Source of the DNA: Zygaena filipendulae | Taxonomy: Eukaryota > Arthropoda > Insecta > Lepidoptera > Zygaenidae | DNA: 64,000 nt | Assembly (NCBI GenBank): GCA_907165275.2 | Contig: OU015649.1 | Location: forward strand, 4,866,001 to 4,930,000 | Reading direction: 5' to 3' | Shown: in pieces, positions 12,110 to 23,900 of the stretch | Layout of the letters: each line of letters opens with the position of its first letter | Numbering within the stretch: position 1 is the first letter of the stretch | Notes under the pieces: model-generated | Databases searched by the model: none | What the model saw: the letters and a program-made list of their open reading frames with translations, nothing else | Told to the model about the DNA's origin: nothing | Translations under genes and position numbers: made by a program

Positions 12110-12453
12110 CTGCTTGGCTACATCTGCGCTGTCAGTCTGCACCAATATGATCTTTTTTTTAAAACTTACCTAGTGGTCAAGTAGTGGTTATATTATCGAG
12201 TCTATCGGATTTCGTTGCTTGTTCACCCTATTTTTCTATAATGGATCGCACTATCTAGACACGCGGTAGCGTGCAGTAGCGTGTCAAGCTAAGTACAAAT
12301 TAAAAATTACCACAATGCGCTATCAGCGCCTCTAACGGAAAATAGTATAATTATTTTACGATTGAATTTTGAACGTAGGCATTATTTTGTTTGGCCACGC
12401 CACGTCATCATGAAATAGGCTACGTTACGTACGTTTAGTTGACTATATAGATT

Positions 12454-12625
12454 ACTAGCTGTGCCCGGCGGTTTCACCCGCATGAGATAGATAGTAAAAA
12501 TAGATAGTAGCCGATTCTCAGGCTTACTGAATATGCATAAAAAATTTCATGAGAATCGGTCAAGCCGTTTCGGAGGAGTATGGGAACGAACATTGTGACA
12601 CGAGAATTTTATTATATTAGATAGA
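12454..12625 (-). repeat. Helitron-like interspersed repeat
   Basis: Starts ACTAGCTGTGCCCGGCGG. It lacks the CCGCGGGAATTCC block but keeps the CGTTTCGGAGGAGTATGGGA distal half found at 4218-4408. Confidence 0.65.
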
Positions 12626-13363
12626 TGTATGGTCACTGATCGGGCTAGGTCACAATATCATGATGCCAATAGATAGTCTAATATTTTCCTTTTCTTGGTA
12701 AGATCCGGCAACGACATCGACATTCTTCTGAACGGATCGTTGCGTTGCAATGTGAGTCGGGACTATGCTACATATTCCAACTTCCAAGTTTCATTCAAGT
12801 CCGACCAACAGATTTTAAGTAACGCTTATGGCATACAAACAAACCCTTATCAGACGATTAAAATAAATTTTATTAGCTCTTTTTATATTCCCCCGCTATG
12901 TAAGGTATACTAGTAAAGATTATTATCTATAGGTACTTGACGATTTACAAGGAGTCTCACAAAGAAAAAGCATTTTCAATAGAAAAATGTATTAAAACTG
13001 CGAAATTGAGATAAGTACATTCATCATTAGTTTAATAATTTTATTAAGGAAGTTACAAATTATGTGTACCTATAAATGTTATTTATAAATACGGGGTTAA
13101 TCAGAAAAGTGATACGAAGTTAAAAGGGTATCAATGTACATAGGTGGTATACTAATAATGTAAGTAGGTAGGTACCTACCTAGTACTAGTAAATGACAGC
13201 GAAAAACTTTTGCCAATTCGTTTTAAAAATAACTCCTTAGATTATCTATACTATAATAAAAGAGTAGAATCCGCGATTCTGTACATTGATTATTTTTACC
13301 TAAAATTGAGAGGGGTGATAAAAGAGTAACCAAGCCCAAAAAAAAGTTTTTGAAATTCTTTTC

Positions 13364-13542
13364 TGTCTGTCTGTTCGCGATAATCTCCGCATCTACTGAA
13401 CCGATTGTCATGCGGTTTTCACAGGTAGATTAAGCTTAGCCTGGAGCTACATATAGGCTTTGTTTCATTCAAATCGGATGTCGAGAAAAAAGTTGTTACA
13501 TAAAAACTTTTCACGCGGGTGAAACCGCGCGCCACAGCCAGT
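13364..13542 (+). repeat. Helitron-like interspersed repeat, diverged
   Basis: Reads CTGTCTGTCTGTTCGCGATA, then CTACTGAACCGATTG, and ends CACGCGGGTGAAACCGCGCG ... CAGCCAGT. The CTAG end has decayed to CCAG. Confidence 0.55.
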
Positions 13543-14709
13543 TTCTGAATATTATATCATGTTTGTGGGATCATAAATTAAAAGGCTAATCTAAAACAAA
13601 GCAGCCAATTTCGTCCATCGCAATTTTTATTTTTAGAGATATTAATTATAGCATTCAAAGTGATTTTTTATTTTAATAAATAGGTATCAAATGTTTAGTT
13701 TCGACTTTCGTACCCTTTTTCTGTCTTAATATAATTATGTTTCATGTAGGTACCAGTATGCTAAGACTATTTCATTTTCAAGTTGGGAACTTTTCTGTAC
13801 CTACTAATAAATTATGGAATGAACAAAGCAGCATAGGTACTACAACACCCGTAACTCAGTTATTTTATAAATACCAATAATAGTGTCAACTAGTAAAATG
13901 ATTTCAATTGCAAATAACAAAATAAATAAAACAGACAATAAAATCTTTGTTATAAAACGATTTTGTTCGTACACATTCACATGTAACGGGATGTTTCCCT
14001 TTCGTCCGACCGCAGACCGATCATTAAATTTGACCCAATTGGTATACAATTCGTTTTCAGTTTGTTAGACAAACATCTCGGATTTCGTCTGCTCGGGGCT
14101 TATCGCTGCCTCTTATAGCAATGTTATTAAATTTAAAAATTAAATTATAATAAAATTTGGTTTTGAAATATCGACCTTTTAAAAACTAAATTTCGAATAC
14201 GAAATTTCGATGTATGGTCAAAGTAACACTGCCATAAGAGGTAGTGCCAGGCCCTAGACCGGACTTAAATGCTTATTACACTAAACTTAATTCTTCTTAT
14301 TTATTGCACTAAGCAAGTGAAAAGGATGGTTGCTAACACACTAAATCAATCAGCAGAGAAATTAAGACAAATATTTATAGATTAGAATTCGGAAGCGGAT
14401 TTCAGAGTATTTTAACAAACGTTCAGAGTGAATATAGTAAGGACTGGACGATCGTGAAACACCCATCTTATACACTAAAGAGGAGTAAATTATAATATGG
14501 ATTACAGCTAAATGGCAATAAAGAAACATACCCATACTACGTGACCCATTTTTTTTACAATTTTTGACATAGGGTTCCTCTTTCCAGTCTGGGCGTGTTT
14601 ATAAATAATATGTAGTATATATCACGTTTGCTTAGTTGCCAGGACCAGCTTATAGTTTAGTGTGGGATTCAAGTAGATCTGTGTGTTGTGAATTATTATT
14701 ATTGCCTAA

Positions 14710-14726
14710 CCCCCCCCCCCCCCCCC
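14710..14726. repeat. C homopolymer tract
   Basis: Seventeen consecutive C residues, followed by TCTCCCCCC. Length in the real genome may differ, because such tracts are prone to sequencing and assembly error. Confidence 0.85.
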
Positions 14727-14874
14727 TCTCCCCCCTGTGAACAAGCGTGGCATTTTGAAGATGCCCCCTTGAATGGGTCACATAGTATGTGTGTGTTCCC
14801 TAACTTAAGCAAGGTTCAGACGAAGCTAGTGTTGTTTTGACCTCGTTTACACAGTTTTTCAAGTCAAGCCAGCT

Positions 14875-15227
14875 CTATAGGGAGCTACAGTGATCCAGAG
14901 TGATATAGGATACTAGTGAGTTCGTGAGTTTGTGAGTTTGTAGGGGGTAATTTCACTTTTGTAGGGGGTAATTGAACTGATTTAATTTCTTTTTCACATT
15001 TAAAAAGCTGCAGTGATCCTAAGTGACATAGGGTACTTTTTATCCCGGGGTTCCCGCGGGAACTCCAGTTTGTGAGGTTATAATCTCTGGAACTACTGAA
15101 TGGATTTTGAAAATTCTTTCACTTATAGGAAGCTAAAGTGATCCTGAGTGACATGGGGTACTTTTTATCCCGGAATTTCCGCGAGTGCCCCGAAATTACA
15201 GCGGGTGAAACCGCGGGGGTCAGCTAG
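14875..15227 (+). repeat. Helitron-like repeat, two partial units in tandem
   Basis: CAGTGATCC-type / CATAGGGTACTTTTTATCCC modules occur twice, and the element ends AGCGGGTGAAACCGCGGG ... CAGCTAGT. It is the same subfamily as 9433-9957. Confidence 0.65.
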
Positions 15228-16069
15228 TTTATTATAAATCTCAAATAAATCGACTAAGTAATATTTCCTTTTAAATATTCACATAAAAGTATAATACCAT
15301 TTAAGTGTGCCAAGTCATTAAAATAATATAATTACAATAATAGTACCTACTCGATAGAGAGAAAATTAGAGAGATGATGGGATATGTCATCAATAAATCA
15401 TTTAATATGTCTAACACCGTGTCATGTGCTGTATGAATATTGCTGAACGAATAAATAAATAATTATAATTATTATTACATTAACATAAATCTAGCAAAAT
15501 GACAAAGTAGAGAATGAAGCAATGAATAAATTATGGAAATTTTATGAAATAATGAAAAAATAAATTCATCAAGTGTTCAAAATTTTTCTTACGTAATTTT
15601 CGAAATCAAAGACTTCACGCATAATTTCGTTTTGGATACCTAATCATTGATATATCAATGTACCTAATGCTTAGCTACGATTATATAATTTAATAATATA
15701 ATTATGTAATTATATAATTTACGAAGTTGATAGGTAATTCACGCTAGCATCAGGATGGTAAGGATATCGTAATTGACGTATTAATTTACACACACGTTCG
15801 TTCATTGAGAAGCAAACTCAACCTGGGTAACTTTGCTAGTTTCCAAAGTCAACCAGATGGGTAACTTTGCCACTTCTTTAAAACATTGGCCACAGATATT
15901 TATTTCTTCATATTACAGATATATTATTTCACGTAATAAATAGTTTTTTCCATGAAACTGGTTACATTGTACGTAGTTTCAAAGTTTTTTTATTGTTGAC
16001 AAATTAGAAACAAAATACACAGAGAAAGAAGAGCATTAATTAAGAGTAAATGAATAATGAAAAGAAAAA

Positions 16070-16132
16070 AAAAACAACATTCAGACGAATTGAGAATCTC
16101 CTCCTTTTTTGAAAGTCGGTTAAAAACGGACC
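16070..16132. repeat. Fragment of common repeat (GAATCTCCTCCTTTTTTGAAAGTCGGTT)
   Basis: CAGACGAATTGAGAATCTCC followed by TCCTTTTTTGAAAGTCGG matches the pieces at 4125-4186 and 53357-53410. No coding sequence is attached. Confidence 0.45.
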
Positions 16133-16748
16133 GCACTTGAACAAGTCAATGTTTTATAAAAAAAGTCAAACGTAGATATTTGTATGCTTTTACTGCAAGT
16201 GGGTTGTTTTTTTCTAACACCCATTCTTTGAATCATCTATGTAAGATTTAAATATGTACATATATCTAAGAACACACAATCACACTTATGTACGTATATT
16301 TAACAAATTAATAGTTACAAAATTTCTTATTGAATCAATATTCAAAACTATAGGATTTTCTTGACGAAATTCGTTTTGCATCACGAAAAATATGTCTTTC
16401 AGAAGCAAGAACTGTATTTATATGAATTATATTATTATTATTTACCATACTAATATTATACGGTTAGACATAGGAGCATAGGAGTACATATATTTTTGAG
16501 AGTTAATCACTTTGGCAAATTTTACCTACAGCATACTTTGGTCCGCTAAGCTAAATAATATGAAGGACGGCCAAACTGGATCTCCATAAACGGCCCCTAC
16601 AACTGGTTAGTTGTAAATGGCAAATGTAGGGCATACACACTTTAAGAAAGAAAACCTTATGTTTATGTATAAACGTATTAAAAAAAACCTGGCGTTTAAA
16701 AATACAAAACAACTATATACAAAATTTTTTAATATTATTTTGTCGATA

Positions 16749-17380
16749 ATAGGGTACTTACATGAAATTTATTATAAGAAATTGTGTCAATATTTCAAAA
16801 ATAGAGCGTTAGAAAAGTGTTATCGTGAAAGATTTACTAAAAAATTTGCAATTGTTTCCAAAATATTCAACTTTTAATTTTGTGAAACGGAACGTTGCAA
16901 CCAAACACCAATCACAGTAAAGCTTAGCACATGACGTCACTTTTATTTTTTTAGGAAACATTTACCTCTTTCAGAGAAGGCAAAAGAAACTAAGTGCATA
17001 CAGTCAATGCATATTTTCCATTTTCTGAAGTTTTTTACTTTAAAATGCAGCGGTAAGATGCATTTCGATTCTTTACTGGAACTTTTGAAAGTAACGCGAC
17101 ACAGTTCAACCTTAATTTCGCTTTTGGATATTGAAGTTATCTGTCCGTCAGTGTCACATGACCCTGTCAATACGACAGTGACTTTTCTATCACAGATTAA
17201 TAAGGCGTAATTTTGAACTAGTAACGTCATGCCGCGTTTCGGCGGTAAAGTCTAAAGTAGGAACTTTGAAACGCTCTATTTAATTAATTTATGCATATAT
17301 TTTTTTTCTTTTTCTTGCTTTGTTTAAGTAGGCCATTATCTTTAAAATGACTGAAAAAAAAAACATGCAAGTACCCTATT
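16749..17380. mobile_element. ~630-bp element bounded by ATAGGGTACTTRCATG inverted ends
   Basis: ATAGGGTACTTACATG at the left and CATGCAAGTACCCTAT at the right are inverted copies ~630 bp apart. The interior has two modest overlapping open frames (16617-16877 plus, 16943-17230 minus) with no recognisable domain, and a TGACGTCA site near 16933. It is best read as a non-autonomous DNA element. Whether the frames ever coded is unknown. Confidence 0.5.
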
Positions 17381-17695
17381 GCAAGTATGTATGATAATTC
17401 AGAGTTTGTGCATAGTTTATGTTACGAACTTAGCTAAAACAGACGATAAGAAATCGACACGTTTCACGATATTTTTGCGGCATGCAGTTTCAACTGTAGT
17501 ATATGTAATATAACGTGTTAATGACCTTTATCAGTTAATTTCGAAATTCTTTTTCTTGATAGCTTTGCCCTGCCATTGGGTGTATTGTACTAGTTCGAAA
17601 AATTAAATTTAATGTCAAACAGAACTCCAAAATATTTAAGATAAGGTTATATGGGAGTCGTCCCGAAAGGATAAATTCAACATCACGGCTCTCTG

Positions 17696-17905
17696 GCGGA
17701 AACACACTTATATTGTGTCGTGTCGTCTTGTGTCGCGACAGAAGCATATCGGTTTCATACATTTAGTGTGGTTAGAGACATATTTGTATGTTGTGTCGTG
17801 TTGTGGCGCGTTTTATTGTGGTGCGTCTCTAACCATACTAAATTTATGAAACAGGTAATATGCTTCTGTCGCTACACAACACGACACGATACAGTGTGTT
17901 TCCAC
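17696..17905. mobile_element. Fold-back MITE just downstream of the zizimin stop codon
   Basis: Two ~85-bp arms (left GGCGGAAACACACTTATATT, then ACAGAAGCATAT, then TAGTGTGGTTAGAGAC; right arm the near reverse complement, ending GTGTGTTTCCACC) surround a short loop. The element begins ~78 bp beyond the stop. Its loop contains AATAAA on the minus strand at 17817-17812, so it may lie in the 3' UTR. Confidence 0.7.
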
Positions 17906-17982
17906 CTTTACTCTTTAAATAATTTCACAGGGTTGCAACTTTTAATGGTTATAGTTTCCATGGAGTATGAATATTTTTATGC

Positions 17983-20900
17983 TCATGCGCTACTCGACTC
18001 CAACTGGACACCAGTGACGGTGGTGCTGAGGCTCCCGTTCACAAGTATGTCGTGTAGAGGCTGTCCTAGTACAACAGACAGGTCGTCGCTTAGCTTATAG
18101 TAGTTGGATTCGAGAGCTTCGTGATACGACACCTGGTCGGAACTGATCAGTTTTGCGTTCAGTTGGAGTGCCGAATGGCACACCGTCAGGAACTCCCTAG
18201 AAATGAAAAAATAATAGCTGGTATTTTAATATCATCTACCGACGTCTTCTAAAAACAATTTTGTCTTGAACATATCCCGCATCAACGTAAGCTTATATCA
18301 TTTAAGTCAGAAACTCTCGAATATGATCATATAAGTTTCTGTTACGATGTCTCAACTAAAAAAATGTTGTCTATTTGTCTCTCTCTGGTTCCAAACTAAC
18401 AATAAAAAGAGCTTGTATTATGTGTACTCTACCTCAGGGTGAATGTTCACCCCGACGCGGGGATCGAACCCACGGCACCTGGCATAGCAGTCGGGTTTAA
18501 TTAGCACAAATACTCCCGGTGCTGTCGAAATTATTAAAGGTTGGAGATGAAGCCTGTGCGAGCGGGAAATAGACAGTTACAAAATATACATGACTGCTGT
18601 GAACTCACTTGAATATCGCTTTCAGTTTGTCGACCAGCTCATCTGGATACATTTGCGCCAGCGTCGGGTCGAGGAAGGCGTTCGCGTACGCCAGCGGGCC
18701 AGCGTTCACTTGCACGCACACGCTGCCTTGCAACCTGGATTATTTCATATACCGAATAAGAATCCGTTTAATAAACACAACTCACTGGAGACGCCCGCGC
18801 GCCCTCAAGTTTTAATTCGTCTCCTTCATTTTCCAGCGCAATGAAAGAGTATACAATATCTTGAGAGGTGACCGGATCTTTTAATCATCATCATATCAGC
18901 CGACTGCTGGTACAAAGTTTTCAAATAAAACAACACGTACATAAATCCTCACACGGATACGTGCAAATTTATATTCCACAAAAAATCAGATCCAAGTACT
19001 CTGTGGTTGTTAATTTCTTGTCTCATCGTGAAATCCTTAATAATCATAAATACGTACGTTGCTTTATAAAATCTTTGTTAAATAACAAAAGTCGATCATT
19101 CTATATATTTGTACGTTAAAGCCACTTAGGCACCTACCCAGGTTTCGATCAATACTGGAAAGTTGTCTCTTTATCTGTTTGTCGGTTTGTTTGTCACGTA
19201 AAACTTTCGAACTCAAACATTGTACGTAAAGTCGATGCCTATAACATACCTAAGTTGTAACTTCTTCAAGTCGGGCGCCTTCGCGTTCACGACCTCCGCC
19301 AGCTCCGCGACTTGACTCTCCATCTCGGAGACGGCCACTTCGATGGGACTCTTCTCTTCCACGTGTGTTTCCACCACGGGCACGCGCCTCTTCACGTACG
19401 GGAACCAATTTGCAGCTAAAAATCAATTGCATTATAGAGAACGATCTGTTGTAATTACAAGAGAAATAGTAAAGACCAAATAAGTTGTAAATAAAATGCC
19501 AAACCACACGTGTATGCGCCGAATCTTGGAGAAATTTAACACGTGTTATAGGTCAGCACTGCATCTACTATCATCATTCATCACGCCTTATCGCATGCTC
19601 AAATAGTGTAAAAAAATCCCATCCAAAAATTTTTGTTTATTAATAAGTATATTTAATTATTTTAAGGAGAGGTGCCACTTCAGCTGTTATTAATGCCTTC
19701 AGGTAGACCAAACTCTCATTTTATGGCATCCACACGCTAAGGCAAACGCTCTTTCCTAACGTGACGCGTGACGATTTCTACCAGTTAACTCCTACCGCAA
19801 GTTGCTTTAGAGAACATTGCATCGTTCCCAATGATATTTAAGTAAGGATGACGTACCTTCATACTACGCGGCGTTCAAATATTGCTCCGCTTTGACGTAT
19901 ACAATATACATGTGAATGAGAAAGCTAATACGGAAATTATGAAATAGAAATAGATAGGTAATAATAGATAACAATTCAAAGCAAATTCCCTAATTAGGGG
20001 CATTTGAAGACCTCAGTTTCGCGCTAGTGCCATAACTACCGCCTTTAATACTTGGACGCAGATAAGCAATAACATGTTAACCCACAAAATTAAGTTATTG
20101 ATCCAGAACGATTTATTGAGAGTTAGAGAACGTTTTTTAATTATGTGTTTACTTCATATAAATATGTAACAATATTTTGAACGTAAAAAAATGTTGACAC
20201 AAAATGGCGGTATAGTTTTAAAACACGATTTAGTCAAAATTTCTCCAGTGTGGGTTAACACACTATTGTTTATCTATGTCTACTTATTATATCATTGATC
20301 GTCCCAGAACCGCGATCGATGAGTCAATGAACCGGCTGTAGGCGTTCGTCGGTCTACGCACCGGTGAGGTGTGTGAGCCGCAGCCACTGGTGGTGCACGG
20401 GGCCGCGGGCGGCGCCGTCGCGCGTGAACGGCGTCTCGAACACGAATCTGCGCACGTTGTGCGCGCGCTCGAACGAGCCGTCGCCGCTCGACAGCACGCA
20501 CGCGCCCGCGCCGCCCTCGCCCGCCGCCCGCACCCACGTCACCTGGATGTACGCCACCTTGCCGTCGAGCTCGGTCACGTTCACCTGTTCGTTGGGACAC
20601 ATGCACGAGATAAAGAGTACATAGGCGGATTTAGGGGATCCTCAGACGAGTCAAATGTCGACACCGACGCGTCACCGAACCATTGTCGTATACAAAACTT
20701 GTATAATCTGCCAAAACATTTATTTTGTGACATAGGATATTTTACTTTATTATTTTTTTTTGTATTAGTAAGTACCAATGATAATTTAACAAAAATAAAC
20801 AACACTACCATCAGGCTTAGACCTCGTAAGAATTATTTGTAATAGTAATTATAAAATTATGAGACAAAAATAATGACCACTATAGAACCTGTATTGTCAT

Positions 20901-23900
20901 GCCTCATTTGACTCAAATCTGTTACACAAAAGAGATGTAAATACACACGGAAACCGTATGTATTATTTAAGCGAGCATGTGTACGCATGCTATTTCTTGT
21001 AACTTCAATGTCGTTCATTAAACATTTAAGTTTATTAGTTACTAGAAAATACTCACAGGTGCAGAATCCATAATCATCTTGACATTGCCCGCTCCAAACT
21101 TTCGTTCGTAAAACGTCCGTAATTTCTCTGAAATCTCGCTCAGAGAGGTCAGTTTTGGTTCTTTATATATGAATTCGACCCCCTCTTCGTCACTACCGAA
21201 ATGAGCTTTACCGAAAAATGCCACTCGGTAAAATCTTCCCAGCAACCGTTTGCCGGAATTGGTGACTTCGATTATTTTCGCGTACGCCTTTGTCAGGTGT
21301 TGGTAGCAAGCGAGAAGGGCTTGATAATCTTTTCGCCGTTCGTAAATAGGTATGATGAGCCGGTAAAGCGGTCCGAGCAGTTCGTATCTCTCCGTTTTGT
21401 CGACGTACTCAGTGCATACCATGAGTTGATCCAAAAGGGCTTGCTCATTGTAATGTACGTCAGTCATACCTGAAACAACATAAAAAAACCAATGAAGACC
21501 AATATTCCATTGGAATAATTTCATGAAATAGACCAATTACCAATTACTTAACACCCAGCGGCGTAACGTAGGTCACTATAGTGCGGTGCGGATTCCAAAT
21601 ATGCCGCCTTCTTTTTTTTGCAATTGATTAAAAAAAAATTGGGGCATGATAATAAGGTAGGTACTCTTAGTGAATAATACTAACTTGAAAAGTGAAAACA
21701 TATGATTATTTAATAAAAAAAACGAATAAAAACCTGGATATATTATGGTAACAACAACAAAATTTTACAGAAAAAACGTTGAAGGAAATCAACAGCTTTC
21801 TTTAAATGTTAAAAAAAATAATTTTCTTTAACCACCTTCTGTGAAATGCCGCCCAGTGCGGACCGCACCCTCCCCCTCACGCTATGCCACATTTAACACA
21901 CGAGATTTTTATCCGGAGAATAAATATTCAACACGTAGGTATATTTGCGTAAAATTTTCCAATACATTTACGATATATTTTTTAATATGACATTTAATTT
22001 CTTTCGTAATTAGAGCATATAAATAGGTAGGTACGTACATATGTAGGTACCTACGTTTTGAAATGTACCTACGTAATATCGGATTTTCCACTATTATAAA
22101 TCCAAGCAACATGCTCTTAATTAGGTATATACTTTGGAAATTATAAGAAATTATCTAGCCATTCTTCGCGGTTTCAACCGTCGCGTCGGGTATATTTTGG
22201 GTATATGGATTTCCCAATAAACAAATTTTACACCCCTGCACGGTCTCACCGATCCTTACTAATATTATAATTCGAAAGTGCATTTGTTTGGTTGTTACGC
22301 TTTCACGCCTCAACGACTCGGCGGATCATCATGAAATTTTGTATATACGTTGTCGGGTACAGTAGAGGACAGGGTACTTTTTATTCCGGAATTCCCGCGG
22401 GAACTCCGAAATTATCACGGGTGAAACTTCGGGGAACAGCTAGTCGTCGCCATAAATGTTAGCCTTTAACAGCATTTTGTTAGACAAAATATCCTATTTT
22501 AAATTTACAGAATTCTATATTTACACCCAGCGCGTTCGCAGCCTAAATTTTTGGAGAGGGTCACTTAAAATGTTTATAATATGTCTAGTAACTTAGACTT
22601 TATTGCACAATACACAATTTGATTGCACACAATATTATATAACAAAAGTCTTCTATTTTTATTGGCAAATCGGGTGATAATATTTGAGATGTCTGAGCCC
22701 TGGGGCCATCTCTGGATGAATACGATTGGGGGTGGGCGTTTAGTCATGTCCCTTGTGACCCTCCCCTCCCCTTCGGACCGCACCTGTCTACAACAGGGTA
22801 ACAGTTAAAAATGGCAGAAGACTCGTCAAACACGTAGCCAAAGTTTAATTATTTTGAAGAACACTAATCACTTGCGAAGTTATAAACATTCAATTCAATC
22901 ACATATAAGTTTTAATTAGAGCTATTGCTATTAGAGCAGAATGATAGCAATTAGTATTAAAACGATTCCTGTTTACCTATCTTAGTCATGTTATACTCCT
23001 TCGTTCTCTTTTCATTTCCGTGGTCCTTGTATACCTATTACCTACCTAATTATAAAATATTTGAAAAATACGAGACCTTAGTTAAATATAACTTTGCCGA
23101 TTGGTTACATGAAGATTAAACTTAAATCAAGTTTAAAACAAATTAGATTTGAAATTCGAGCAAAACTGAGCTTGATTTTTTTGAAAATTTAACCGCTATT
23201 TAAAAAAAAAGTATTTTACATGAATTTATAAACATAAAATAAAAAAAAATTAAACAACTGGATAAATAAATCAATCAATCCGTAAATATTATTACAAATT
23301 ATTTCCTATTTTTCTAGCGATTAATTCGCGAGAACAAGACGCAAATGAAGCGTCATCGACCACACTGTACTAAGTATTTTATTCAATCTATCTGTATATA
23401 AATGGAGCAGAAACTCAGAGTGTGGCAGTGGAAATCAAGCCGCGGACGCGCGTGTCGCATTTGAAGGCGACTTTGTGTGGCGGGGCCGCGGGAAACTAAA
23501 ATTATATAAATTACCAAAAATGGGTTTATTTTCTTTAGTTATAAAACTGGTGGTGGTGACGTTTGCTTGTGGCCAGGATGCGCCTATAGAGGTTGAGTGG
23601 ACGTTAGACCCGGCTAGTGCTAAAGAGGAAGCCGTGGACAAAAGTATAGAGAACACAGAGTTAGTGCTCGCGTACGTGGTGAGTCGGCAGTCAGAGCTCA
23701 GATCATCAGCACCGCAGAATTTAGTAGAGACATTTTTTAGAACAACAGAAAATAATATTGGGTCGCCAGCATACTATACAATTTTTATTCGATGCATAAA
23801 ATATCCACTTTAGACAGAGATAATATGTTTGCAATAGCACATTAAATAGTTCCGATTTTGTAAATTACTTCAACATTTGTATCTTAATAATTTTTCTCAT

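Noticed and set aside
14710..14726. C tract as a structural or regulatory signal
   Set aside because: A lone homopolymer in repeat-rich DNA. Artefact or simple slippage is more likely.
18433..18500. A tRNA gene on the minus strand, suggested by GGTTCGATCCC
   Set aside because: No acceptor stem or cloverleaf spacing. A sibling piece at 48468 indicates a SINE.
20292..20842. Long GC-rich ORFs on both strands around 20300-20840
   Set aside because: Shadows of zizimin exon 31. The frame reading [17 protein letters not shown] is the conserved one.
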